From NCBI RefSeq assembly GCF_027409185.1, contig NW_026902451.1:62001-126000 (forward strand): a DNA stretch of 64,000 bases, read 5' to 3'. A program made the translations under genes and the position numbers. Each line of letters opens with the position of its first letter. Within the stretch, counting starts at the first letter, position 1. Of this stretch, positions 1 to 13,329 are shown one piece after another. This DNA comes from Cynocephalus volans. Its lineage: Eukaryota > Chordata > Mammalia > Dermoptera > Cynocephalidae. Under the pieces are notes generated by a model, which searched no databases, was not told the DNA's origin, and worked only from the letters and a program-made list of their open reading frames with translations.

Positions 1-1342
1 CTGGACCTCCCTGTCCTCACATTGCATGGACCTTAAATGAGACTCAGTTCCATCCTCCTTAGACCAGTTTCTATAACTTTTCTTCCATGTAGAAATAAGT
101 TAGAAATTTAGAAATTGTTTCCAGACCTGATTTACCTATTTCTGTCCACATGGAAAACTTGACGTCATCCTGATTCCCCCTTCCTCTTTTTCTTTATGGA
201 TTTTTTCAAAATATCTCCCAAGGTTCACCTCCTGCTCAGGCTGATCCCAGCAATGCATGAACTTTGGGCTCAGAAGACATGGCTCTGTGCCTTGGCCCTT
301 CAAGTGATTGAGTGCATGAACCCGAGGAAGTTGCTTTATTTCTCAGAGTCTCAGTTTCTCATCTGCAAACTGGGGGTGGCTATGACAACACCAGCATGGT
401 ACTGCTCTGTCCCTGTGTTCTGTACACCTGCTCCCTGTGACTCCACGGCTCGCAAATGTACATGTCTTCACCTGGTCACCAAAGTCCCAGCTGTTCAGCT
501 GCTCTTCTTGGACCCCCACTGCGGTCAATCAGCTAGTCCATTTTCCTACCCCACACCTGTGCTCACGCTACATGTCCCTGAAGTTCCTCCCTGCCTCTTC
601 CTACCTGGCCAGATCCCAGTCCTACTACCCAGGAAGTTCCAGCCTCTCCTCCTCCTCCGACATCGCAGGGCTCTTCCTGCTGTGACTCCTGACCCTCTCA
701 CATCGTTCTCTCAGGCTTTGCCATACCCGGCCTTGCTACACAGCCTGGGCAGGTATCGTCTGTACTGATGCCTTGACTTTCCAGCTGCACGAGTTCCTTA
801 AAGGCAGGAAACAAATGGTGCACTTTTAAGCATCTCTGTACACTGTGTGCGGTATGCAGCAATGATCTGAAAAATAACTTGTATCAGGCAAAGGAGGCTG
901 GAGTTCTGTGTATTTAGGAGGATAATTTTCAAGCCAGATAGTTCAGGGTATAGAGTAGCAAAGAGTGTCAAAACTTCCCAGGCCCAAATCCATAGCAAAT
1001 ACAGTGAATGTGACGGATATGCAACTCGAAATCTTCATAAATTCCAAAATTTGAGATGTCAGCACAGCTTTGAATTCCCCCATACAATGCATTTGTGTCT
1101 CTTCTGGGGACTTTGCTGACGTTATCTACTGAACAGCCTTTACTAATTTCTATATGAAGGAAAAGATATAGATCCAAACCACATGGTACAGATCCAGACC
1201 ACTGCTAGGCTCAATATCCTATTTTTTAGTTTATGTAAGCCTGCTGCTACCTGTCCAACAGCATGAGTATTTTAGATTTTGGATTTCTTACTGCCCCAGT
1301 CCTGCCCAGTAGCACCCGTTCTCACTATAGCTTTCTTCTTTT
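1..1342. other. Non-coding stretch, mostly unique or too decayed to classify
   Basis: I see no gene here. A short MIR-like core lies near 335-400, with the typical text TCAGTTTCTCATCTGCAAA. An open frame of 190 codons runs through that MIR piece at 196-768 and has no recognisable domain, so I do not call it coding. Confidence 0.5.
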
Positions 1343-1640
1343 TAAAAAAAATTTTTTTTTTATTGTAACATAGTTGATTGCACATATCTGTGGGCTACAG
1401 TGTTGAATATCAATATGTGTGAAATATGTGATGCTCAAATCAGGATAATTAGTATATTTTGTATTATAAAATATAATCATTTTTGTGGCCCTTTACTAAT
1501 TTCTCCTTTACCCCTTCCCGACCCTTCCCCCCTCTGGCAACCTCAGTTCTGTTCTCTCATTTTGAAAGGTCAACGTATCACTGTGATATATCTTTGCACA
1601 TATTTGTTTTTCAATGCTCGATATAAAGTGCAAATCAAAA
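1343..1640 (-). mobile_element. L1 3'-end fragment, antisense
   Basis: The plus strand reads like the reverse of an older L1 3' region: a T-rich start, then TTGTAACATAGTTGATTGCA, then a stretch ending in CCCTCTGGCAACCTCAGTTC. A closely parallel sequence occurs at 32,925-33,185, which supports a shared repeat family. The 5' part of the element is absent. Confidence 0.65.
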
Positions 1641-1849
1641 GGACCCCCTACATTATCTGTGTTATTGGACACAATATGCTATGTCTTTAACTTTTGAAAT
1701 TAACTCACTACAGCTTTCTTGGGGAGGGTTACTTGTCATTAGCATTTTTTAGACAAAGAAAGTAGGCTTTTAGTTTGATTTATTTTGTTTGATTTTTAAT
1801 ATATCTTTGATACTTCAGAAGAAGTTTTGAGTGTGTGAGAGTGGGTAGA

Positions 1850-2365
1850 GAACTGTTCCGGTTATCTGTTGTTCCATAACAAAGCACCTCAGATCATGGG
1901 GGCTAATACAGCCGACTAGTCTGCTCTTTGACCGCTCTGGGGCTGACCGGGTTCTGCCACGTGGCTCCCAGCTGGGGTCCCTCCCACAGCCGCAGTTGGA
2001 GGGTGGCTGGGCACTCGGTCATCTGAAGGTTCTGCCTGCTGGCTGGCTTCCTCCCGTGGCTGGCTGCTATCTGGGACCTCAGCCCAGGGGGGTCCACATG
2101 GCCTCTCCATGTGGCATGAGCTCCTCCACCCAATATGGAGGCTCCATCCATTCCTGCATCCCAAACAGCCCAGGGGGAAGCTGCAAAGTTTCTCACTACC
2201 CAGCTGCAGAAATAGCTGCTTATGACTTCTGCCATATTCTACTGGTCCAGCAAGTCACGAAGACCAGTTCAGACTCAAGAAGAGGGAAATTAGATTTTAC
2301 CCATTGACATGCAGGGCAGCATGCCTGCTTTGGGAGAAAAGGAGTTGAAGGTGGCTGTCTCTGGA
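1850..2365 (-). mobile_element. Old interspersed repeat, LTR-like, antisense
   Basis: It begins with GTTATCTGTTGTTCCATAAC and later has CACATGGCCTCTCCATGTGG. This resembles a common mammalian LTR-type repeat read in reverse. The exact family is uncertain to me. The overlapping open frames at 1,903-2,307 are explained by this repeat. Confidence 0.45.
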
Positions 2366-3653
2366 GGCTGTCACAAGCAGCACAAATCTTAAGACACAGA
2401 TGCACCATGATCCACTAGGCTCACCTGCCAGATCTCCACGATTCTGGCACAGCAGCCACCTGAAACAGACTCAAGGGTTTTCCTCAAAAATATTGGAAAT
2501 TACTGCATCGGGGACCTGTGCACTGGCCAGCAAATACTTGAGACAGGTCTTGTCAGGTCAGTGCAAGAAGGGTACATGGAACTGTTGAAGGGACGTCAGC
2601 TTTTTCAGCCACATACTCATCAGCAGCTATCTTTTGAAATTATCCACAAAGTTGAAAACATATTCAGTCCTTTGTCTTAAATCCTTAAAGAAATACTCAA
2701 TATCAACTATGGGGAAGTCAATTTGACAGAAAATGCTGTTTCTTTGCAGAAGTGCTGCTTGAAAATTTAAAATCTGTTTATTCATGCAACCAACACACAT
2801 TTCCTGAGGATTTCCTTTTTCTTCTCAATCTTTCTTCCCTCTTAGGGGAACTTATTTGTGTTCTCTGCTGTGTCTGCATGTCCAAAAACCTCCTGTTCAT
2901 TTAGGCAGATAGTGTCCTTCAGCTGGAGGAGCTGCCTTTTCAGCTTGGGGTGAAGTCCAGCAGCTGGAAATAAATGGTCACTGGTGACCTCTGGGCCATG
3001 TGAGACATCCTCAGTAATGTTACCAGCAGCCCAGGCAGATGGCTCCCCAGACACTCCCTCACACATTTTAAAGCAGGCCCTTACGGCTATGATACCAAAC
3101 TGCCCCGGCCATTGTTCTGAATAAACTTTTCACTTGTACTGTCAAGTTTTCAGAGCAGAAGAGTGTTTACATAAAATGCACGACTGTATACTGCGTTTCC
3201 TGCTACTTTCGTGCTGCATGATATCTATGCAAATGAGCAGTGTAATTTTAAATTTGGGGAAGATTAAGAGTGAAATCTAAGAGGATCTTTAACATGGGGA
3301 ATTTTCTAGAGACATAGAAACAAAATGGGTCTGAGCCGCCAACGGATGATGTATCATTTGACTTTTATTGAAATATGGAAGAAATATTGGGGCAAAGAAT
3401 ACAAGGAGCATGGCCAAGGCCAGGGAGCCAGCGGACCGTGCAGCTCAGCTGTGCACACCGAGGATGCAGCCCAGGTGGCAGCTGCTTGCAGGCAGGGTCC
3501 GAGTGCATGGCCAGCTCATGTCTGCTCCGGGGGTAAAAAGGAGGATTAGGGAGGCGGCCCCTGCAGGGGAGAGGCCCCGCATCTGCAAGGTGCCCACACA
3601 GGAGTGGTGCGTCTCTGCTCTGCAGGGCAGGAGGCATGGCTGGGTCAAATCCA

Positions 3654-3656
<3 letters not shown>
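2366..3656. other. Non-coding stretch, no recognised feature
   Basis: I see no gene and no repeat I can name with confidence. Short open frames occur in both strands without homology I recognise. Confidence 0.45.

Positions 3657-3658
<2 letters not shown>

Positions 3659-3701
<43 letters not shown>
3659..3701. repeat. (CT)n microsatellite
   Basis: About 21 perfect CT dinucleotides run from 3,659 to 3,701. The Leu-Ser and Arg-Glu repeats in the overlapping open frames are only translations of this tract. Confidence 0.97.
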
Positions 3702-3703
<2 letters not shown>

Positions 3704-6240
3704 GGTCATTTCCAGGGCTCATCTCTTGTCTTCATGGTAAACAAGCCCATCACAGGGGAACGTTAGAGGGAACAGAAGGTAGAAAAATTGCAACTAGAGA
3801 AGGCTCCATACACGTGTTCCCAAACTCTCTGGGAGGTCTCCTGGTGGGCAGCTCTTTTACCCACAGTGAGAAGGGAGGCGAGGAGCAGAAGGGGACAGAG
3901 AGGAGGGGGTGGCAGGTCGGAAGGACAGAGAAGGTGCTCATCTCACTCTCCATCCAGTGGTCAGCAGGGTTTGGGTTCAGGACGAGCGAGAGAGTGACAC
4001 GGAAGGTTTCCTCTCCAACAGAAGAGGGAAATCGTAAGCTCTGCTGAAGAAAAACTAAGTGGGACTTAGAAGGACTTTTACTCAAAGAATTACTGTAAGG
4101 GAGGGAAAGGAAAATTGCAGTAGGGGGACCCTGTGGCCATCGGCCTATGAACATCTCAAAATCCAACACCAAAAGGCTTTTCTTCTCTAGGGTAACGGGG
4201 AGGCAAACAGACATGCAGAGTCTTTGGAAGGAAGCTGGACAAGCCTGGGAAATGACCCATGGCATCTGCTGGACAAAGTTCCCGCTGGGACCAGCCAACC
4301 CCAGGAGAAGCTGAAAAGGAGGCATGTTCCAGTTGTGTCAGTGCTTGAGTTCAGGGGCTTGTTGGGAGGAGACAGGCCTGAGCAAAGTGGGTCCAGAACA
4401 GCATGGGTGGGCAGTGGCCACTGTGACCTGCGGCAGCTCCTACAGTGGCAGGGGCAGTGCACCAGGCTGGGGTGTGAGGCAGGCCGGCTCGCTTTGTATT
4501 GAGCCGAGTCTGTTCTCTGTAAAACTTTCCATATTTCCTGAGATGTGGGTCACAGCAGCCCAGTGTGAACGACTTTATAATTCTGGAATTATTTTTTCTC
4601 TATTTTTTTTAACCACTTGCACCTGAAACTGAGTTCCGTGAGTCCTCATCATCGCTTTCCTGGCTATGTCTAACATCAGGGTAGCCATCAGGACTGTCAC
4701 CTACCATCTCAAATAGCTAATATGTGCAGAGAACCTACTCTCCTCCTGGCACTGTTCTACCTGCCTCATACAGGCTAGCCTCAGAGTTTCTCACCACACT
4801 GTGTGGCAAGAGCTGGCGTGGTCTTTGTGTCACAGAGGAAATGGCTGTGGCATGCAGAGTCCCTAACCTGTCTGTGGCTGCACAGCTATTGGGGTGGAAC
4901 CATGACTGAATCTGGCACCAGAGCTCCAGAGCACACTCATGAACTTAAGTGGCCTTTTCCAAACACTGCCAAATCTTCCCATCAGCTTGGAAGGTGTCCT
5001 TGCTCCAAGAGGTGATTATGTAAGGAAGTATGAGAGACTGCGCACAGGCTCAGTGCCACACGGGAGAGACTGAGCACACGCTCACTGCCACACGTGACAG
5101 ATTGAACACAGGCCCATCCCCACACACTGAAAACAACGCAAAGACACCCTTCTTCAGGGGAGCTCGTCCCTGCTTTCACACCCACTTCACCATTGGTTGA
5201 GTTTGGGTCCAACCGAGTCTTGTCATTATTTTATACTTTACAGGATGTACATGGTTAACCATCTGCATTGGGGTGAACAGGCATGACTTTCTAATAGGAA
5301 GTGGTAATTCAGCATCTTGCTTTCGACCAATTCAAGTATCTTACTATCTTTTTCTTAATGACCATTAGAAATTGCATCTTGTTGACAGAATGATCATCAC
5401 CTTGGTGATGTGGGGGCCTAGAGGACCGCTCCGGGGAGTGTGAGCAAACGATTCACGAGGGACCCCAGCATTTCCTGAGGTGAGCACGCCTAAGTCCCCT
5501 TCAGCTTTTTATTCAGAGGCTTCTGAACTTCTTTGATACCCTAGTCTGCGTTGGGAAGGTTAGACGTGGAACTGATTTTTACTGGTAAATATTCCAGAAT
5601 GCTGGCATATTGCCTGCATTTACACTTAATAAAATATTCTTACTTTCCTAAATGCATTGCCCTTATGGTTTTAGTAAGAAGACTGTATTTTCAAGACGGC
5701 CACTTTCCCTCTAAGTGTACAGTAATGATTTTATTCTAATCGCTTAGCGCTAGAGCCCAGGTGATGGCTTGGGCACTTCTTTATGCAAGAAATATCTGCA
5801 GGGCACAGCCTGGAGAGAAATGTGATTCTTCGTTTCACCAACTACACATAAAGATTTTGAAAAATGAAAAAAAAAAACTAAAAAGTAAGCTGAGAAATGT
5901 TTTGGAGGCAGTGAGTGAGTGACGCAATGTGAGATAGTGGGTGGGAGTCTCTTGGAGCCTGCGATTGAGGGGAAGGAGCTTGGGAGGGGAGTTACTGAGG
6001 AGAAATTCATGAAACTCAGTGTAATACAGGCAGAGTTCTGCTGATGGCTACAAATGCATGAGAAGTACAAAGTCAGTATCTTATAACCACAAAAGAATAC
6101 ATAATGACATTAAAAAGAGTCTGCTGGACATTACCTTCACAGTCCAAGTAGCAGCAGAAAATAGATACTGGAGAGACCAGCACTGTAAGTACAGGCCTGA
6201 ATTTAAGCTATTCTTAAAGTGGTTAAAGATATAATTTCTG
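3702..6240. other. Non-coding stretch with one short imperfect tandem repeat
   Basis: No gene is recognised. At about 5,034-5,130 there are three imperfect copies of a ~33-bp unit built on CTGAGCACA and GCCACAC text. The rest shows no structure that I can name. Confidence 0.45.
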
Positions 6241-6296
6241 CAAAAAAAAAAAAAAAAAAAAAAGAAAGAAAGAAAGAAAGAAAGAAAAGAAAACAT
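6241..6296. repeat. Poly(A) plus (GAAA)n tract
   Basis: Some 22 A residues pass directly into about six GAAA repeats. It could be the tail of a lost retroelement, but no element body is recognisable upstream. Confidence 0.9.
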
Positions 6297-6789
6297 AAAA
6301 ATAAGCTCCCAAAGAAGCAAAAGGAACCAAAACACCAAACCAATAAACAAATCCCTGGAAAAAAACCTTCTGGCTTCCTTCTTAACCACCCTTATTCAAA
6401 AGCAGAAGAAAGCCAGCCAAGAGTTTCAGCTCCTCTGATGTTTATCTAAAGTATAAAAAGCAGTGTCCCTATGATTCAAATGAATTTAGAGAACACACAT
6501 TTATTGAATACCACTGTAGTATGTGAAATTCTGATATCAACACTAAGTTTTAAAATAAATATATTATTTAAGATCTAGTGGGGATTTTACAGCACTTCAC
6601 TAAGACCTGCTGGAGACAGAGTGAGTTGGAACAGTGAGTAATGGACACGAGTGGGAAGCGTCGGCCTGATGCACAGTCTTAGACGAGCTGCCGTCTCTCT
6701 TCTGTACCGTGGGTATGGTCTCAGTGAGGCTGAGAGCTGCAGATGCAAAGCAGTGATCCTAATTAACTAGAACTTAATTTACAGCACAA

Positions 6790-7022
6790 GTGCACACACA
6801 CACACATGCATATGCAGCGATGCACACGTGCACATGTGTGTGCATGCATATACACCTATATACACATGTACACATATGCACACACACATATACCCACATA
6901 CATACACATGTAAACACATGCACACACACACATACTCACATACATACATATCTACACACACACGCACACGCATATGCTCACATGCAATAAACACACACGT
7001 GCGTGCACGAATATACACACAC
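6790..7022. repeat. Compound (CA)n/(ACAT)n microsatellite
   Basis: An impure run of CACA, CATA and CACATG alternations covers about 230 bp. It explains the His-Thr and Cys-Val rich open frames on both strands. Confidence 0.95.
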
Positions 7023-10000
7023 TCTTATTTAGTTCTTGCTGCTTGTCTTGCAGGGCCATCCCTCTTTATGGAAGTAAGCATAAATTTAAAATTATCTGAC
7101 TTAATTTAAACAAACTGTTAAATTAGTTATTAAATGTTTTTGAGTGAAGATTATAACAGTCTTCCCGAATGATCTTGCGTGGAGTGTGCCTTTGGGCACG
7201 TGGGTGAGCACTTGAAGTTGGTCTGTTGCTCAGTCCCTCCAGCCTCTTTGTGACTTCCTCTCCTCTCCTGGGGTCCCGACCTGTTTGCTGCCCCCTTGTC
7301 TGCTACCACCTGCTCCTGGTCCCAACACAGAGCCAACCAGCAATTGGTCTCCTGAAAGTTCACCCTCCGTTAGCTGATACCAGCTATGGTGCTGAGGACT
7401 TAAGTTGTTACCCACGTGTCCCAGGATCATTTGCATGTGGCTAGAAGACTCCTGAAGTCCTCAAAGTCTAAAGAAATGGTTTTCCCTGAAGAGGAGGCAG
7501 TGTGGGAGGCCTGTGGTGGAGATGCGTGTGGCTGCGCTGGGGGAGCCACCGGTGGGCATTTTAAAAATCCCGCACCGTGGCTGCCCCTCCCCCTTTCTCC
7601 TGGCTCCTGGGGCTGGTTCTGCTTTTTAGCAGAACCTATTCGTTGTTCTTTTTACTTTTGAATGAATTAATCAATTAGCTATTACTCTCTGAGATACTTT
7701 CTTTGGGTATTGTACCTAATAAAAATAACACTAGAAAGCCACATTATTGTAATGAAAATTTAAGTTAACATTTTAAATACTATGTTTAAAATGTTACTCT
7801 AGAGTCAAGTTTTTCTTAAGTAACACTTTTTTTCATGTCTGGTAACAGAATCTTTGAAACGTTAAAATTGGAAGGCAGATGCTGAGTTGTCACTTACCGT
7901 GTGAAAGCGTTTAATCTTGGCGGGGTCTTAGCACTTCACATGTCATTGAAGAGGGTGGTATATTTATACGATTTCCAACCTTAAATGCAAAAGTCAATGA
8001 AAGTTTAGCTTATCATTATGTGCCTCTAAAACAGGAAGAAGAGCCATTCAAAGACATGTCTTTTAGTAAAAGCTGCTTCTAGGTCTGAAGTGTGTCCACA
8101 GTGAGGGAGAAGCAGCCGGGCCAGTGTGGGGCCTGCACTGTCTGTTTCATGCGGTTTCCCACTGACTGCACACACTGCAGGCTGGAGGCTGGTGTGGGGC
8201 TGGCATGCCGCCTGAGGGTCAATCATCTGTCTGCCGTGGTGACACCCTTCCCTCACTCGTTGGCTCAGCACTGGAGGGGACGCATCTGAGAAGGCTCATA
8301 GGAGCCGCTCACACCTGTCAGTGGGTGAACGGATGAGTGAGCATGTCCCGTGTGAGCGTTTGCCAAGTATTGTCCAAAGAACACTGACTCCAAACGTTCT
8401 GTGGGGGAGTAGCTTTGGGAAATAGTGGGTTTTCCCCACAGGGCTCTGGAGAACCATTGACAAATAAGCTCTGATATAAATATCCAAGAGAAGGATGTCG
8501 TTTGTAGCACTTCCCAGACTTAGGTAACCGCAGAGCGATCCCTCCCCCCACCTCCTCCCTTCTTCCTACCCAGGGCACCTCTGGGAACTCACTTGTAGAT
8601 GCGGGTCTGTTCTAACCATCTAGTCAGCTGTTGACTGGAAGCAGCAGTCCAAACACAGAGGCATTAGGATAATACAGAGATCGTCTTCATGCAAAGGGTT
8701 TGCAGGGGCCAAGGGAAGACATCCCGTCAGCCCCCAAAGTTTCTCTGAAAAATCACTTGCTAAACACAGGTCACTGTGGAGAAAAGGCACAATGAGTTTT
8801 ATCATATCATAGTTTCACATGACATGGGAGCCTTCAGAATGAAGACCCAAAGATATAGGGAAAACTGTCCATTTTGAGGCTTGGGTTCTATGAGGCAGGC
8901 ACAGCCATGCAGAAATGTGATGGGACAAGAAAGGCATGATCTGATGTGCACAGACTGAGGGGACCCAGCAGGGCTGTCTGCTCAGACTGTCCTGCCTCTC
9001 TGTGCAGCATTCATTCCTCCAGGGTGTGGGGCAGGACCCTTTCTGCAATGGGCGTGTTACGACTTACAATCAGACAAGGTAGATCAGAGAATGTCTTTAC
9101 ACAGGCTTACAATCAGACAAGGTAGATCAGAGAATGTCTTTACACAGAGGCAGGGGAGAGATGAGAGCATATCTGTGACCCACCTTGGGGAAGGGATTCT
9201 AGTTTCTATGGCTTGTCTCAGGGGAGAATGAGGCTGAGGGACGGGGGGGAAGGAGCAGACCAGAGGAAATCTCTGATTTTGAGGCTGCTTCTGAGGCCTT
9301 CACTTTGGGTATTGCTTTCTGGGCCCCACTAGGTTGAATCATCAGAACAGACATCCATAGGATCTATATCTCTTACCTAACATCAGACTTCACTAATGAT
9401 TCAAAAGACACAGGCAAACACTAGGCACAGAGACGCATCCTTTTCCCGGAGGGGCCCCAAACCTTCAGACGCAGCTTACTAAAAATGCATTTTGGTTGCC
9501 AATTAATATAAAGCATTGTGGACAGAGTATGTGAAAACATTGTTCTCCAGGTCTCCCAAGTTGCTACCCCCTCATCACATAGGTGGGGGTGCCTGTGTGC
9601 CCACCTCCCATCCTCCCATGGGCCACACACCAGTGAACCACAGAATCCAGGTTAGATACAAGGAGCTGTTTAGGCACTCGGGTATATTCTGCCTAAAAGC
9701 ATGTTTTAGACAGAGAATCCTAGGTTTCTTTCCACCAGTAAATACTATTAGCATGTTTACAAGGAGGTCTGGGCTGGACAACCATTCCTGCTGTCCTCAA
9801 CCCAGAAGGGGAGAATTGTAGCCCACTGTTAACCCTCTCCTTGCCAAAGAGCCCCATCTCCAGCAATTCTGATTCGGGAGCCCTGATCCACCTCATATCC
9901 ACCTCATATTCAACAAGGATTCACCCCCCCATGCTGGGCAGAGAGCTAACCATGAGGTAGCCCACGCCACCATTGTTAAGCTGTTCAAATATTCCTCCTT

Positions 10001-10370
10001 AAGTTAGGCTGAATTCTGTTTATATAATCCCCACTCGTTGGGCATACTCCCACCCTTTGGGGTTTAGGGCTGAGCCTAGACTCTCTTCGCCGTAACAATC
10101 TTGCAGGTAGCGGATGGCCTCGTTTCCACCTGAGCCTTCGTTTTTTCCAGGCTCCGTCTCTGGTGCGTGGTGCTGCTTCTCATCATCACGGCCACTTTGC
10201 TTCACAGACTCCAGTGGTCATTTCTTCCATAACTCAACTCAAAATTACTACTAAATCTGAACAGCACAGAGTTGCGGGAACTATCACTAACCTCATTTGG
10301 AACCTTGTAGTTTTAATAATGTAGCCTAAAAGTAAACATAAATTAATTTTAACAAGGTACATTTACTGAG
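7023..10370. other. Non-coding stretch with a perfect 43-bp tandem duplication
   Basis: I see no gene. The 43-bp segment at 9,063-9,105 is repeated directly at 9,106-9,148. Other parts are unique or too decayed to name. Confidence 0.5.
9063..9148. repeat. Perfect 43-bp direct duplication
   Basis: Two head-to-tail copies, 9,063-9,105 and 9,106-9,148, begin with CTTACAATCAGACAAGGTAG and show no difference by eye. This points to a recent small tandem duplication or an assembly slip. Confidence 0.93.
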
Positions 10371-10950
10371 CACTGTGTGAGTTTCCTATTGCTGCCATAA
10401 TAAGCTACCACAAATTAGCAGCTTAAACAACACAAATGTGTCATCTTACAGTTCTGTAGGTCAGGAGTCTGATGCAGGTCTCGCCAGCTAAAGATCAAGG
10501 TGTTAGCAGATTTGCATTCCTTTCTGGGGTTTCTAAAGGAGGATCCGTTTCCTTGCACAAATGCTTGTGCTCAGAACTCGGCTGTTTGTGGTTGTGGGAC
10601 TGAGATTCCTATTTTCAGGTTGCTGTCAGCTGAGGCCTCTTAGAGTCTCGAGGCAACCCCTGCTGCTTGGCCTGTTGCACCCTCTTCTGTCTTCAACTCC
10701 AGCAACAATAGATTGAGTCCTTTTCATGCTTTGAACTTCTTCTGTCTCAAGTGGGAAAGATTCTCTACTTCTAAGGACACTTCTGATGACATTGGGTCAC
10801 CTGGACGATCAGGATAATCTCACCGTCTCAACATCCTTAGCTTAATGACATCTGCACAGTCCCCTTTGCCCTGTAAGGTGACATATTCACAGGCTCTGGC
10901 AATTAGGGCATGGACATCTTTGGGGCCACGATTCTCCCAACTACAAGCAC
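10371..10950 (-). mobile_element. MLT1-type LTR, antisense
   Basis: The start TTTCCTATTGCTGCCATAAT, then the AGCAGCTTAAACAACA motif and the CAGTTCTGTAGGTCAGGAG motif, are the reverse of mammalian MLT1 (ERVL-MaLR) LTRs. It is a decayed solo LTR with no coding potential. Confidence 0.65.
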
Positions 10951-11891
10951 TGTCCCTATGCCAAGGGTGTCCGTGTTGCGTATCTGTTAAGTCCGAAAGT
11001 CATAACTGATCAAGGCAGGCAAATAGCGAGATGAAACCAGAGTTAAGTGGCTTTCTAGTTGGATGGATGATGGCAGCACAGTACCAATTCACCAGTCTCT
11101 TAGTGACACTTACTATCAAACAAAACTCTTAAAATGTCTGCAACTGCTGGACTTCCATTTTGTACCTGTGCACTGTTTAAATCCAAGTGCAGCATCATCT
11201 ATTTTTCCTATTGAATTTTACCATATTAGATTTGACCCACTGTTTGATTCTGTCCAGGGTTTTCATACATTGATTGTCATCCAATATATTAATTATCTTT
11301 TTAGTCTTCTGGACATCTTCAGCCCTGATGAACTCTTTTTGGACCTATCACTGCTAGAAAAAAGGGCTGCTGAAGACTGAGATCATTGTGATGTCAGTAA
11401 GGGTGTTCCAGTGAAGTAGTACCATGTGGGCGTCCTCCAAACAACTAGCAAATCATCTAACTGAACTTGCACCTAGAACATAGCTCCTCTTCTTGATTAT
11501 TTACAAGTTTCAGATGTAATCATAGATTTGCAATGTCTACAGCACCTTCCTGATTGGCAGCCTAGTGACCATGGTAACCATGGCTTGGAGATGAGTCTGC
11601 CAAGACTGCTTGTCAGCAAGCCCGCTGACTCCGGGGGCCACCACTTCCATCCCAGGCTGTCCTGTATTCCTTCCTAAGACACCCCAGAACCCTACCTGGA
11701 ATTGACAACAACCGTTCTGCCTCAGTTGGAAGCATTTGCCTTCTCTCTCTCTGCAAATGAGTTTTGAAATTTCTTATACCAGCTCTGTTCTCCCGGACTC
11801 CACAGGCACCATTCATTGGAATTGGGAACCTAACAGTCTCTGAATATTTTTGAAATGATTGTTTAAAAGGGGTACTGAGAAGCAAAATAGG
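10951..11891. other. Non-coding stretch
   Basis: No gene is recognised. An open frame of 105 codons at 11,063-11,380 shows no domain, and I treat it as chance. A possible RFX/NF-Y motif pair lies at 11,550-11,578. Confidence 0.4.
11550..11578 (+). promoter_or_regulatory. Candidate NF-Y box next to an RFX X-box
   Basis: The CTGATTGG text near 11,550 is a good reverse CCAAT (NF-Y) site. Seven bases later, GTGACCATGGTAAC at 11,565-11,578 fits the X-box form GTNRCC-N2-RGYAAC. The spacing differs from the MHC class II X-Y arrangement. No promoter or gene start is visible here, so function is uncertain. Confidence 0.25.
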
Positions 11892-11905
11892 AGTTGAGAA
11901 ATTCT

Positions 11906-12074
11906 TTTTTTTTTTTTAAAGGTGACCAGTAAGGGGATCTTAACCCTTGATTTGGTGTTGTCAGCACCACACTCAGCCAGTGAGCGAACCAGCCATCCCT
12001 ATATAGGATCCGAACCCATGGCCTTGGTGTTATCAGCACCACACTCTCCCGAGTGAGCCACAGGCCGGCCCTCA
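11906..12074 (-). mobile_element. Dimeric tRNA-Ile-related SINE, antisense, with target duplication
   Basis: It starts with the T-rich complement of an A tail and GGTGACCAGTAAGGGGATC. Two tRNA-like halves share GGTGTTGTCAGCACCACACT or GGTGTTATCAGCACCACACT, which reversed match the tRNA-Ile anticodon arm. The 14-bp sequence AGTTGAGAAATTCT flanks it at 11,892-11,905 and 12,075-12,088, a clear target-site duplication. This marks a complete insertion. Confidence 0.9.
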
Positions 12075-12088
12075 AGTTGAGAAATTCT

Positions 12089-13329
12089 AGTTTCTCTAAA
12101 ATTTCTCTAGTCTTTAGAATGTGTAAGAAAATAACCCTAGTCAATGAGACATGGCTTCATGGTAAATGAGACACTCAGGGATATTTAGGTTACGAGGGTC
12201 TCACTTAGTGCAATACTATATTGTGCCCTACATGATACCCTAGCAGCCTGGAAGGGGTAGGAAGTCCTGTGAGAGGCTGGCGTCCAGGCGGGTGGTGACA
12301 GTGAGCTACTGAGACAGCACCATCAACACTCTACTCAAGGCAGCCGCATCCTGGAAAAGGAGGCTCTTAATTGCACAACCAAATCGAACACAACAATACT
12401 TCTAAAACGCATCATCATATGATTCCTCCCTAGAGCCCCCGAGGCTCTTTCTCAAAAGGACAGTTTGGAACAGAGTGTTCTACAGATTTTCCTAATACAG
12501 ATTAGTTTTGAAGAACTATTTCTGTACCCATTTGTGTGAGAAACGCTGACTTAGGACACATTTAAAATCCAAAGATAAACAAATCACATTTTAAGAATCA
12601 GCTCAGCGAAATGTGTTGTACGTGTGATTTCATGACATCCAAATAAGGTCTGGCAAGAATGAAGGTGATGGAGGTCCACGCAAGGAAGGAAGCGGGAGCC
12701 TCAGGACGGGACAGGTGGCTTTTCTGTGATTGAGTTTTCGGTTCACCAAGAAATGGACGAAAGAGTTAACTCATTTCCCCACATCTCTCATCTACGTGGT
12801 GGACAGCAGTGTATTTTGCTCTCAGTTTGCTAAAGAAGGTACAAAAATATCTATTTTAAAACTTCTTAATGTCTTTGCCATTGAAATTTTCATAACAGAA
12901 GACACACAACTTGTTTCTCCAGGAAGCTGATAATTGCTGTTCAAGATTTGAGTAATGGAGCGAACTGTACAGGATTTTTTACATACTGTGGGGACACAGA
13001 TCCCAATCTGTCACCACTGTAATTTCCTTAAAACAATTCCCATGTTTCCTTGTGGTCAAAGCGGTGGTTTGGGTAGGTTGAATCATTTCCAGTCACGCTG
13101 AGTGACTGGCACACAAGTAAACTGACAATAATCTTTTTATTGAGGATGCTGATTCTTAACCACAGTAGCATTAACCTCATCGTTATCCAGAATTATGCTT
13201 TGTTTATATCCAACAGGTACATAACACTAAGAGACATGAAATTTACAAATTTTGGTTTATTGTGACTTATTCTGTCATTCTAATAGAAATAAAAGTAAAT
13301 TAAAGGATAGCAAAATACTGTCTCAAGAA
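12089..13329. other. Non-coding stretch
   Basis: No gene and no clearly assignable repeat is seen. Scattered short open frames look like chance. Confidence 0.4.

Noticed and set aside
196-768. 190-codon open frame on the plus strand
   Set aside because: It runs through a MIR-like core and low-complexity text, and has no domain or signal I recognise.
6219-6449. Lys-rich 76-codon open frame
   Set aside because: It is a translation of poly(A) and (GAAA)n.
6779-7109. His/Thr-rich and Cys/Val-rich open frames
   Set aside because: They are translations of the CA/ACAT microsatellite.
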